Part shown: positions 23,758-34,743 of the stretch, in pieces
How the letters are laid out: the number at the start of each line of letters is the position of its first letter
Position numbering within the stretch: position 1 is the stretch's first letter
Assembly: GCA_005656395.1 (NCBI GenBank)
Contig: SRSI01000015.1
Location: forward strand, 1-64,000
Direction of reading: 5' to 3'
Origin: Strongyloides papillosus
Lineage: Eukaryota > Nematoda > Chromadorea > Rhabditida > Strongyloididae
Length of the DNA stretch: 64,000 bases
Notes under the pieces: generated by a model
Told to the model about the DNA's origin: nothing
The model's database searches: none
What the model saw: only the letters and a program-made list of their open reading frames with translations
Position numbers and translations under genes: made by a program

Positions 23758-25928
23758 ATGATCAAGTATTTTACTCCTATTTTACTATTAACTCTTTTGG
23801 ATAGTATCTATTCCGTAACTATTAATTATAACTTTGATAAAAATAATTCTCCTGAAATCGACAAATGTATTCGTGATGCTATGGAAGAGATAATGGATGA
23901 GACCTGTTTAATTTTTGAAGAAAACCCAATAAACCCAGAAGCTTTATTCTTCATTGAAAGTGGGCATTGTAGTTGGCAGGCAGCCAATAAAACAGTACAC
24001 CTTGGTGTTGATTGCATAAATGCAAAGACATGTCAAGATATTATCACTAGAGCACTTACAAGTGATAGACCATATCCTATCGCTTCCAGAACTTTGAATA
24101 TAAAGTATAATTGTACTGGTAAGTTTTTTGTTAATTATTTTCAAAGTTATTAGCTAATTACATACACTATAATGGTAATTAGCTATAGAATGTGTTGAAT
24201 GAACAACTCTTGACTAATTAGGCAATTTCTTTAACAATGACCAAACTTTTTAACTACAAAATTTTATCTTAATTTGCCATTGTACAAGCTGTTCGCAAAT
24301 CATCTTGAGCTGTCATTTAAGAGAGAATGATATTATTATGTTTCAGGACATTTGTCATTCTTTTTCTTAATTCCTAATTATCTTCTTCTTCATTATCAAT
24401 ACACAAAGGACTTTTTAGTAGAACATTAACTAATTATAATTAAACCTACCAAATAGTAGTAAATATTTTTAATACATATTTGACAGGAATATCTTAATTT
24501 AAACCATAATAGATAGTTTTTTCTACTGAATTCATTGAAAATTTTAATTATATTATATAATATGAGATGAAATGCTTCATTCTTGACCTAATCAAATTTA
24601 CAACCATGTTCAATGAGATTGTTTTATCATAAGAATACATAGATACCGAAAGGCCATTATTTATGACAGCTCAATTTCCGGATTATGTATTCATCTTCAC
24701 ATTTTAAAAGCTTTTTAATTAAAATAATTCTTTTTATCTATTATCCAAAATCAAAAGGTGAGCGCAGCTTCGTCATATTTTGTCCTTCTCTATTTATACC
24801 TCTTAATATATCTTCCTATCCAGATGTTTAATACTTTATAAGCACCTTCTCCTCTATTTTTCTCTTCATTTTTTATCTTAAGCAATCAAAACAAATAACT
24901 TTATTTAACTGACCAACAACAGCTGGAGATTCAAGAAAGGCAAAGTCAACCTCCCATTAAACTACTTCATCTCCCATATCCTATTACAAAAGTAAAAAAG
25001 CACTCAATCAACTTTTGTGTTTGCTAACCATCTTCGGCATCCTCTTCTTAAAACGAGTTAAAACATCATTCTTCCTCAAATATTAGTTGTTTACAAAAAA
25101 AAACCCTTATGTTTACCTTTTATTACTACAACTAGATCAATTCATCATTCATTCTTCCTTATTTACATTTTGAAACGTAACTCTGGATAAAATTTAAACA
25201 TTACTCTATTACATTTTAAATATCCAAGTCAAGTGTTCACAATCTTAAATACTTCAAAAAAAATCACAAAAAGTAAATACAAATATAATATCATTACTTT
25301 AGATAAATGTACATTAATATGTGAAAATGGAGGTCAAGTAAATGGAAATTGTGAATGTGAATGTGCCTATGGATTTAAAGGTGAAAAATGTGAACAACTT
25401 AAAATGGAGCATATGTTTACAGATAGTAACTGTGGTTTTATTGATGATGAATCCTCTGGCACAGTTTCACTTTCTACCTATCCTGATTACATTAACAAAA
25501 AGCCAACTTTCTGTCAATGGGTTATAAAAGCTGAAAACCCATGGGAGAGTATTGAATTTGAATTTGTTGATATTGACTTGGCAAGTGAAAATTTAGCACC
25601 AGGACAAAGATGTGAAGATAGTTTAGTTATTGTTGGTGTTGAATCACTTACTGGACCTATTCCATGTGATGAAAGTAAAAATTCAATTATTGGAAAAACT
25701 TTCAGGTCCGATGGGAACTTTGTTCTTATTGAATTAAAGACAAGTTCATGGAGTGATGGAAAATACAAAGGACCAGAAATCAAATATCGCACATATAAAA
25801 GATCACTCTTTGACAATATAAGAATTTTGACATCCGAAATAACATCAAACTCAGGATATATATGTACTACTACACAAATAGTTCTTTTTATAGTGATAAC
25901 AATCGTGTTAGCTCAAACCCATGTTTAA
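23758..25928 (+). CDS. Secreted or membrane protein with degenerate astacin-like segment, EGF and CUB domain
   Basis: Two exons, 23758-24118 and 25303-25928, join in phase 1 (GTAAGT donor, CTTTAG acceptor) to give 328 residues. A signal peptide (MIKYFTPILLLTLLDSIYS) leads into a segment like the N-terminal half of an astacin metalloprotease: INYNF, then AMEEIMDETCLIFEE. Where astacins carry the zinc motif HExxH, this protein has TCQDIITRAL, so the histidines and the catalytic glutamate are missing. The chain goes straight into one EGF module (CENGGQVNGNCECECAYGF, GEKCE) and one CUB domain (CGFIDDESSG ... FCQWVI ... KIKY-like end). A hydrophobic tail (IVLFIVITIVLAQTHV) suggests a membrane or GPI anchor. 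Astacin-EGF-CUB order is usual in nematode NAS proteases, so this is probably a non-enzymatic derivative. The role is unknown. The 1.2-kb intron could hide an exon, though the join is in frame without one. Confidence 0.75.
24119..25302 (+). other. Long intron of the astacin-like gene with inverted repeats
   Basis: This intron is about 25 times longer than typical introns here. It holds an 11-bp inverted repeat (TAGCTAATTAC at 24151-24161 and its complement at 24175-24185) and a separate 12-bp inverted pair (TTGAGCTGTCAT at 24305-24316, ATGACAGCTCAA at 24663-24674). Its 3' half, about 24755-25030, is less AT-rich and pyrimidine-rich. I cannot define an exon inside it. Confidence 0.5.
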
Positions 25929-26600
25929 TTTAACAATTTATAATATTTGTAAAATGTAAATTCATTTGTTTCTTTCTTTAAGAATCATTTATAAAAGTAG
26001 TGGTGCTAATTATGTATTTTTTATGAAAAAATATTTTATAATTTACTTTGTAAGTTTATGAATAGAGTTCATTATTTATACGTTCTATAATGTTTTTTCA
26101 TAATGTCAAATTAACCACATATTCCTTATACTCATCAATTTATTTTTATATATTTCTTTATTGTCAATATTATTTTCAATCAAATTATAATAAAAATGTT
26201 TAACATAATTCACTCCACGTATGTTAAAATCTTTTTACTTAAAATTTTTGAAAAAATCAAAGATCTTTTCAATAATAAAATGAGATTTATTTGCCAAAAA
26301 CAATTAAATCAAATTAAAAATATTCTAGAAGACTCTGTAATTTATTCAATAAATAAAGTGAAAATTTCAATTTAATGATAAAATAAAGTGAAATATTGAC
26401 ATAAGTACGAGAATATAAAAATGACAGTTGTTTAACTTATAATGGCATATAACTCTTGACAAATGTTTAGGTCATGCCAACGTTCTTTCCGACTATCTTA
26501 ACAGGATAATATTGGAAGGAAGTCGACACTGTAAAAAGTTGCGCTTGAATTTCAAATAGTGTTTCTTTATTGGCTGAAATTTTAGACGACTATTAATTTA
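25929..26600 (+). other. Intergenic between the astacin-like gene and nfyc-1
   Basis: It holds the 3' flank of the upstream gene and the promoter of nfyc-1. AT-rich up to about 26440. The last 150 bp are less AT-biased and contain two inverted CCAAT pentamers, listed separately. Confidence 0.6.
26511..26577 (+). promoter_or_regulatory. Two inverted CCAAT boxes in the nfyc-1 promoter
   Basis: ATTGG occurs at 26511-26515 and again at 26569-26573. The second lies in ATTGGCTGA, whose complement TCAGCCAAT fits the NF-Y consensus well. They are 58 bp apart and 24-90 bp before the start codon of a gene that itself encodes an NF-Y subunit. A likely trans-splice acceptor (ATTTTAG, ending 26585) lies just downstream. 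Binding is inferred from motif and position only. Confidence 0.5.
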
Positions 26601-27464
26601 ATGGGAGATTCAACGAAGGTGGAACAAAATGAAATGCTTGATATATTACCAGTACCTCCAACGGATGTAGGTGGTAAAAGTGAATTTTGGAGGAAAAAAA
26701 TAAGCGAAGTAGAGAATCATGATGCTGTAAGTTTTATTATCTATTTTTGAATTTTGTGTTTTTAGAAATTTCTAAGAGATGTAGTTAAATATCAAGTATT
26801 ACCATTAGCAAGAGTTAAAAAGATTATGAAAATAGATGATCAAATAAGAGATCAAATGATATCTGCTGAGGTACCACTAGTTCTGTCGATAGGGGCAGAG
26901 TTGTTTATTGAAGAACTTATGACAATCTCATATGAAGCTGCTACGGAGCATAAACGAAAAACTATACAAAAAACCGACATTTCATTGGCTGTCAGTAGAA
27001 ATGATCATTTCGATTTTTTAATTGATTTTGTACCAAGAGATATTACAACATCCAACGATGCGGATCATGAAAATAAATTTAATAATAATAATGGACAAAA
27101 TGTAGGATCTTCCGGTATGGTAAATCAATCACATCAACCTTATATGCCAGCAGGTACAATTATTAATCTTGGAACTGTAAATAATGTATCAGAAGATGAT
27201 GTTAGGAGAATTCAGGATGCAATAATAAATGGTGGAACTATAACATTACCCTCAGCTGGAAATAGTTTAAATGGTCAACCGGTACAATATGTTGTAAATT
27301 ACAATGATGAGTCATCAACCGGAATGGGAAATGCAACAGTACAATTAGAAGATGGTAGAATAATGCAGGCCACTCCAATTGGCCCTTCAATTCAACTGCC
27401 ATCATCAACACAAAAAAATATATCTATGATTAATGTACAAAGATCAAAAAATAAACGTTGTTAG
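26601..27464 (+). CDS. nfyc-1: Nuclear transcription factor Y subunit C (NF-YC / CBF-C)
   Basis: Exons 26601-26726 and 26766-27464 flank a 39-bp intron and encode 274 residues. The histone-fold core begins at about residue 50: LPLARVKKIMKIDDQI, then MISAEVPLVLSIGAELFIEE, then KTDISLAVSRNDHFDFLIDF and VPRD. It matches NF-YC closely over its full fold. NF-YC pairs with NF-YB and then recruits NF-YA to bind CCAAT boxes as a trimeric transcription factor. The C-terminal 130 residues are Asn/Gly/Gln-rich, as expected for its activation region. The upstream exon adds a 42-residue acidic N-terminus that lengthens the frame beyond the internal ATG at 26826; that ATG lies inside the fold and is not the true start. 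The gene is tail-to-tail with the Nup93 gene 54 bp away. Confidence 0.93.
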
Positions 27465-27518
27465 TAAATATTTAATTGTTTTTAGTAACGAAGGAAAATT
27501 AAAAAATGAAATCAAAAA

Positions 27519-29666
27519 TTATTTAAAAAATCCAAATAGTTGAAGTAGTTTGGTGTGAATATGTGGTGGAAATTTATAGGGTATTCTACCAACATATTGA
27601 AATAATGCCTGACCCATTTCTTTTAGAAATATTTTTTCGGTTTCGTCATTTTGATCATTTATTTGTTCAACAAGACAATTAACATACGCGAGTACTATGT
27701 CAGGTAGTATCATTCGAATTTCTGTTGTCATTGTGTGATAAGCATCAACTGCTTTTTGTACAGAGTCAATATATTGTGGTAGAATTTCAAATTGTTGCAT
27801 ATATGTAATTGCTTCACGATTTCTCTTCTCTTGGGCATACTCAAAAAATGTTCCTAGATCTAACAATAGTTGCAATGTTGATGATGTCTCATCATCATTT
27901 ATTTTATATTCACGTTTTGAAGTTAATTTGAGAAACCATGAAGCAAAGTCTAGAACAACAGAACGATTTCTACCTTTTGATATAATTATAGATCCCAGCA
28001 ATTCACATAAAATCTTTGATGCCATATCGACATCACGAATAAGTATATATAATTTGACAGAATCAATGCGTTTCCCTTGGAAATTTAAGTCTTTTGCTGT
28101 TTGAGTAATAACTTCAGTAGCACAAACATTTCCATATCTATGTAAAATGCCTTCTGTAACGGTACCATCTTCGTTGAGATATCCAAGAATCTCATCTCTC
28201 TGTATATCATTATCACAAAGAACTCTACTGACGCATACTGCAAATAAGTTTTCGTTAGAAGAGGTTTCAAAATTTTTCAAAAATTGACCATAAGCAATGA
28301 AAGATAAAACATCAGATTCTTCGAAACGTTGCATATAATAAATTATTAGTTTAGGAAAATTAAGACCATATAAATATGTATTTAAGTAGTTACATGGTAA
28401 CAACATTTCATCGGATAAATTTGGTAAAATCAATAAAAATTCAGCCTCATGACATAGTATTGCAATGTGAGTTGCTTCAATTAAATACTCACCCCGGTAT
28501 AAAATATCTATCGCAGCTTCAAATTGACCAGTGAGCCAGAGAACACCAAAATACTTGGTATAATTTCTTTGATCATCAACAAAATAATTTTCGCCACATT
28601 CTTCTTTGATTAATTTTTGAAGTTCAACGAACTTTGTTTTCCCATCGTCTTTACAAACATAAACAGAAATTAATTTACTCCATAACCAATTCTCCAAATT
28701 ATCGTTTACCTCATTAACTTCTTTGTTTAAAAATGCTCCATATATAGCCTTTTTGTATGGATCTCTAGATTTGCTGATCTCTTCATCATATTCAGCTTTC
28801 AAACTTTCTTCTTCATCCTTTGATAACTTAATGTTTTCAATTGATCGTTTTAAAATATCAATTATTTTTTTATATGATCCTTTGTTGGAAATTTTTTCAA
28901 CACACCTTCCAACTAGTTCATAGTCACCTATTCTAAAAGCACAGAATATAACTTGCCAAATTGGGTGACTACCAAAAATACCATCTTCTACATCAACATA
29001 ACACTTTAATCTGACAACATTTAAGAATGCTTCGATCAAATATTCATTTCCAGGTCTACCACCTCTTTTAGCTAGCTTTAGATTTTTTGAAACAACATTT
29101 TCCATGTGTTCTTTGAACTCTTTTTGTAGGTATGTTATTGAAAATTGCATTAATCTTTCGAAAAATTCCTCCGAATTTCTAAGTTCCAATGTGGTTTTAT
29201 ATTTGTTTGGTATGGGTTTATTAAAGAAATATAAGACTTTTCTCCAAATCTGATTATTAGAAATTTCTTTATTATTATCAATAACTTTTTGAAAATAAAG
29301 TGAAAGGTTATGAGGGTTTTTCTTCAAAACATATGTCTCCACTTCTTCAGCCAGTGCTTTTTGTAGTTGTGGAAGAAGGCGTTCAGGTATAGATATATCC
29401 TTCTTTTTTCTAGGAAACTATAAATAACATATTATGAATACTTATGCGAAAAAACTTACGCTTTTTTTGTTGATATGAAAAAGCATTTTACTTGAAGGCC
29501 CACCAATTGAATTGACTTTCCTTAACTCCTGCGCTTTTCTATTCAAAAATAGGATGTCCGCATCAAAAGCAGTTGCTTCAGTTACATCATTCAAGAATTT
29601 AGTGAAATTAATGTCGTTGTTTACAGAAGAATTTCCCTGAAGTGGAGGAATATAAACATCCTTCAT
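27519..29666 (-). CDS. npp-13: Nucleoporin Nup93 / Nic96 (NPP-13)
   Basis: Exons 29460-29666 and 27519-29417 join across a 42-bp intron in phase 0, giving 701 residues. The N-terminus (MKDVYIPPLQ, FTKFLNDVTEATAFDADIL) and the helical Nic96 domain (GGRPGNEYLIEAFLNV, HPIWQVIFCAFRIGDYELV, FGVLWLTGQFEAAIDILYR, GLNFPKLIIYYMQRF) identify Nup93. It is a scaffold nucleoporin of the inner ring of the nuclear pore and binds Nup205/Nup188, Nup155 and Nup53. The protein is shorter than the human one (about 819 residues), mainly in the N-terminal coiled region. I chose the ATG ending at 29666; an acceptor-like TTTATAG ending 12 bases upstream fits a trans-spliced 5' end. The domain match is strong. Confidence 0.9.
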
Positions 29667-30514
29667 TTTAAAAATTTCTATAAACCCCGACAAAACAAAG
29701 GTGAGCAAATCACTTTTGAAAATACCTCTAAATATTTTAAAGTCACTACTCCAATATGCATATCGTTTTAAGAGTCAAATAAATTTTTCACGATTTTATG
29801 TTTTTGGAAATTTTTACTTCAATCTAGGTATAGATATAACTTTAATTTTGTTTTCATAAATATTTTTTACTTTTTTTCAAATCTTGAACTACTTTCTCTT
29901 TTATTATAAAAATTGTAAAAATAAGACAATTTTTCAAAGTAAATAAAAAATTGTTTATAAAATATATATAATTATTTTAAAGTATCAATTTGGATTTAGA
30001 TTACCTTGAGTTTGTTTTAATATATATTTAAAATATAAAGGTTAATATTATTTTACAATAGTTTTAAAGTATAAATTTCAAGAGGTTATGCAACTTTTCT
30101 ATTTCATTTCCTCTTCTAAGAGTCTATTAAATTTTTTTTCGTAGATTCACAAGAATGATTGTATTTAAATTATATTGTTAATAATAACAATGAAAGTACT
30201 TGTATATGTTAAAAGAATAGAATAATATTTAAAAAGATGTTTGTAAAAGTTTCCATCAAAGAAGATCGTTTATTAAATTAAAAGAAGTTTGTATTTATAA
30301 AACAATAGAAATTAAGGAAAAACAAAAGTAGTTAATTTTTAAACCATTAATGAGAATTAAGATTAAAAAATTCGACTATATCCCGAAAGAATCTTCTTAT
30401 TATAATAGTGAATAGAAAATAAATCGCCCTTGAACATCTTTTATGATGTATGATGAGAACTTTTTCATGTGGAATGATTAAAGACAATAAAGAATGTTGA
30501 GATACATTTTTAAA
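29667..30514. other. Intergenic between Nup93 start and the ZP-protein stop
   Basis: About 850 bp, AT-rich. It holds the 5' flank of the Nup93 gene, with a likely trans-splice acceptor on the minus strand at 29678-29679, and the 3' flank of the ZP gene. No other feature is visible. Confidence 0.6.
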
Positions 30515-31909
30515 CTAATGTTTGGTGAACGTTACTGATTCTTGACGTTTCAATTTCAAGAAAAATGCTACAAGAATGGCACTTGCAACAGAAAGTGTAC
30601 AACTTGAAAGAAGTATTAAGATAATAATCATGTTATGTGATATACAGAGTTGAGATGCTTCGTTTTGAATAGACGATACTGTTTCAAATTTATCTTGATT
30701 TCCTAAAGTAGATAATATGGCTTTTTCTGGATTTATGAGATTTCCAATTCTTTTTGCTTGTGCATCATCAAGATCAAGAACAACGATTTTATCAGCAGAT
30801 AAATCCATTGTAAATGGATCATCAATGGTTGAATTTTCTGGTGAATTTCTAATAACGGCTGTAATTCTTTTATTTTCCAATGAACGCCTGTTTCTGGAGG
30901 TTAAAGTAGCACTAGTACATTTAGGTGGTGTTCTTCCGACACACATACCTTCAGATATCATGCAAGTTGAGACAGCACATTGAAAATATGTAGTTACTTT
31001 ATCAGCAAATTTAAATACATTAACTTCTGAGTAAGCCATATTATTTTGTTGATTGTATGTTAATTCTGGAAGGATAAGGGTATCCGTTGAACAACCATGT
31101 TCATCAATAATTGTTTTCCTACTATTTCCATCACCATCGTCAACAAAACATGAGTGAACAAGCATTGAAAACATATCAGAATCGCATTCCCAAACATGGA
31201 AAACTGGTTCTCCAACAGTTGCATATGTCACAATTGCTCCAGTGACTGATCCCCTCCTTACAGAATACGTGCAAATAGGCATTTTAGCTGTGTCTGTAAT
31301 TTCTGTTGTTGGTAATGCACTAACATCAACACTATTTGTTACAACCCTATCAGTTTCCATATAAAAGCAGGTAGTTCTATATGCTTTATCAACTTTTGTA
31401 ATAAATGTATCATGGAATGATATAATTACTGTAACCGCTTGTTCAACGCCTCTCTGATCAGGACCAATCTAAATAATTATCATTAAATAATAGTAAATTA
31501 TTTCTTTATTATTCTTAATCACCAGGAGGTATCTAAAAATAATTACTTACTTTTCTTGATCTTCTCATATTACATTCACCATTTAAAACTTCAAAATCAA
31601 TGGCATTCTTGCTATTTCCATTAAATGTTTTAACACATTCTTGACTGTCAATCATTCCTTTAACAAAAATTCTTCCTCCAAATGGTTTTTCCGTTCTAAA
31701 TGTTAACTTTACTCTGTCTTCTAAGCATTCAACAATTGGTTCACCTAATAGAGAAAAAATAATAAGATAATTTGATAAGAAAAAGTAAAATAAATACCTG
31801 TAACGGCGTTATCTAAAGCATTCGTTGAACCTTGATATGATCTAGCGGATAAGATAGTTTGAGAAAATGAAAGTAGTAAAATTAAAATAAAATTCATTTT
31901 TAAATCCAT
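30515..31909 (-). CDS. Cuticlin-like ZP-domain transmembrane protein
   Basis: Exons 31798-31909, 31551-31744 and 30515-31468 give 1260 bp and 419 residues. A signal peptide (MDLKMNFILILLLSFSQTILS) precedes a ZP domain starting at EPIVECLEDRVKLTFRT and running through FGGRIFVKG, DFEVLNGEC, CTYSVRRGS, VGEPVFHVWECD, LVHSCFVDDGDG, DEHGCSTD and YFQCAVSTC. A basic RNRRS site after the ZP domain is a likely furin-type cleavage site. A single membrane span near the C-terminus (IIILILLSSCTLSVASAIL) is followed by a short basic tail. This is the plan of nematode cuticlins and cuticlin-like (CUTL) proteins: cleaved by a proprotein convertase, then polymerised in cuticle ridges (alae) or apical matrix. 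Which CUTL it is I cannot say. Confidence 0.9.
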
Positions 31910-34743
31910 TTTTCTTAGGCTCGCAATAATGATATATCAGAATATGAAAACTGATTAGCTTTAATGATCATACCTTCATGTCTACTTCTTATATAGTACA
32001 TTCTCTTTCATTGAAGAAAAGAGGTGGGGTTAATAGTTAAATTGTTTAAGGAACAAAGGACGACACTCAAGTGACAGAGATTCTATAGAATATAAAGATG
32101 TTAAGAAATATGGATAATAATAAAAATTACTACAACATTCCCTTAATGGACAACTTGATTAAGAATATCAATTTGGTTTTTTTTTTTGATAAACTCGTAG
32201 TAAAGTTGAATTGTTCTTAACCTTGGCGGTTTCTTTAATATAATGAAAACAGAAATTTTTTAAGAAATAAACTTTTCAATGTATTTTGATATTACTTTTT
32301 TATCTTCTGTAGTGAGATATTAATAATAAGTATCATATCATCAGAGTAACCTTGATCTACATCATTTTTAAAAGTACTGAAAATTATTACTTTTTGACAT
32401 AAAATTAAAATTCACTATTCTCAAATTAAATTTATTATTTTTTTGGTCTCTCAAATTGGTTTCATGATACAAGTTACCTCAAAATTTAATTCATTATTTT
32501 GGGTCTATTGTTAGTATGACCTTGGTAAGCTTAAAACTAACATTAATGAATGAACTCATGTAACTATTAAAATATAATATTTAATCTTGTATTTCTCTTA
32601 TAAGTTTTACAATAAAAGTATCAAATTTCCTGTGTGGTTTAATAAAAATTAAGTCTTTATTATTATCAAGAGCCCTCAAATTTCATCAATTTGGCTAATA
32701 TTTAGAAGAATTTATGTACACATAGAAATTATTTTATTTGAATTACAATTACTTAATACTAGTTTTTTTATTAACAATTATATTTTCGTTTTTTATATAA
32801 ATAAAAAGTTTATGGGTAATTCAAAAGCATCTGATTTATTGTTATTGTATTTTGGCATTTTATGATTATTTTTTCATAAACACAAGGTTATTTTGATTAA
32901 ATGTTTAATTAAAAATGCAACTTTTAAAAACAAATTTCTGAAAAAAATCATAACTAGTAAAAGATTAAAAGTCAATGTTTTGTTAAATTATTTATATTAA
33001 AATGTAGCATTTTATCAATTTTTTCATAAAACTTTTTTTATTGTTTTTTTAGCGATTCTTAAAAGCATTTTAAAAAATTTTATCCTTGGAAAATATGCTG
33101 AAACTCATTTACGAATTATAACGATAAGCATTTACACAAACTTTACAATCTTCCTTGACCTTTTATACTAACTTAATAAAATTGTATTTAATTTTTCTTA
33201 TTTTTTTTGGGTTATACTAATATGGAAATGACTAAAAAGCATTTGATATTATAAATATGTTAAATTAACTTAATAATGTATCTTTTTTTTCTCAATTTCA
33301 AGGTTCAAAAGTTATGATGATTCTGTGTTTCATATTCCATGCTAAAATTAATGATAAAAAGGAAAAAAAGGTAAAATATCCTAATTAAAATATGAAATTT
33401 TAATAATTACTTTTTCAAGTACAATTAACTTTTGAACAGTGATAGTTAGGAAATAAAAATTTTAGTATAGAAGCAAAAAGTTTATTTATTTTATTCTAAT
33501 GTTAAAAAACTATTTTTTTAAATGTCCATCTTAAACATTAGTTCAAAAATTAGTTGAAGTAGCTGTAAGGAAACTACTTTAATGTTATTTATTTAGTTAC
33601 TTGACACACATTTCTTCCACTAGAAGCATATAATAAATTTTTTATAAATCAATGGTATCTGATCTAAACGAGGGAAGCTTCTAGATAATCATAAATTATG
33701 GAATTAAATGTTGGTAATTTAATATAATCAAATTAAAATAAATGAAATGCTTTACAGATTATTTATTTCTCAAAAAATTTTGAAATAATATTCATCAAAC
33801 AAACAAGAATCTTATCATTGTTGAGCAATTTAATTCATGATATATTTATTAATTACATTTCAGATACTAACTCTGATGGTAGTCCTGCCGAAAAAGGAAA
33901 GAACCAACTCGTTTCCCATTATTATAGTCGAATATTTCAATAGATTATTATATACTTTTTTATTAGAATGTTTTAACCACTAACTTATAAATTATAATGA
34001 TGTAAAAAAGTATGAAAACACCATCGACTAATAATTACTATTAGCTCGAAAGCATCGTTCAAATACTGAAGTATTTAACCAACTCATTTATAATATTTGG
34101 AATGGTATAGTTCCATAAATTTACATTGGTTGAAATTAAATATATAACATTCACAGATTTCTATTAAATTTGAACTTTAAACACTTCTTCATCACATAAA
34201 AAATATCAGACCGCGAACTTTGCACTTTATCAAAGCTTAACATTAACTTGTCACAAATACACAGAATGTATCATGATAGTCTTGGTAACAAAAAAGAACT
34301 TTAAACAACAATCTTATAAGATTAAAAACTAAATGCCCATCCACTCATACATTAATAGAAAACTCTATAATCTTAGACAGAATTTTAAATAATTTGATGA
34401 AGAAAAACATTACAGGACACCTCATTGCTTTTCGTGAGTAAATCAAACATTTCTATCAAGGAAAATTTTAACAGCTACATAGAGAAAAATTAGTACTTAA
34501 AGAAATATAAAGTTCTTGTTTGGAATATCGTGCGTACTTACAATTAACCATTTCTTTTTCTACCTCATTCTATTTCAAATCCTGTCACTGTGAATCTTGA
34601 ATACACTTGGTCATCTTATTTTTATGCCATCGTATGTATATAAATTTTTGTGATTGCGAAATTCATTAATACAGGTAAGTTTGAGTTATTAGTGTTTTAT
34701 CCTTTTTTTAGTTTTTATATTTAATTAAAATTCGTCTAGAAAA
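31910..34743. other. 2.8-kb divergent intergenic region
   Basis: The region separates the leftward ZP gene from the rightward helicase gene, so it should hold both promoters. It is mostly AT-rich. Two segments look slightly exon-like on the plus strand: 33314-33370 (an ATG followed by a hydrophobic run and a GTAAAA donor) and 33864-33983 (after an ATTTCAG acceptor). Near the helicase start there is a possible 37-bp 5' UTR intron (CAG, GTAAGT at 34675, TTTTTAG ending 34711) and an acceptor-like TCTAG five bases before the ATG. Confidence 0.5.

Noticed and set aside
29667..29708. Upstream extension of Nup93 to a TTG at 29708
   Set aside because: TTG is not a normal start in animals, and the acceptor-like TTTATAG at 29673-29679 suggests the mRNA begins after it, leaving the ATG ending at 29666 as the start.
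34673..34688. GGTAAGTTTGAG resembling the end of the nematode spliced leader SL1
   Set aside because: Only nine bases match, there is no SL RNA structure or Sm site, and the string is better read as a splice donor of a short 5' UTR intron.
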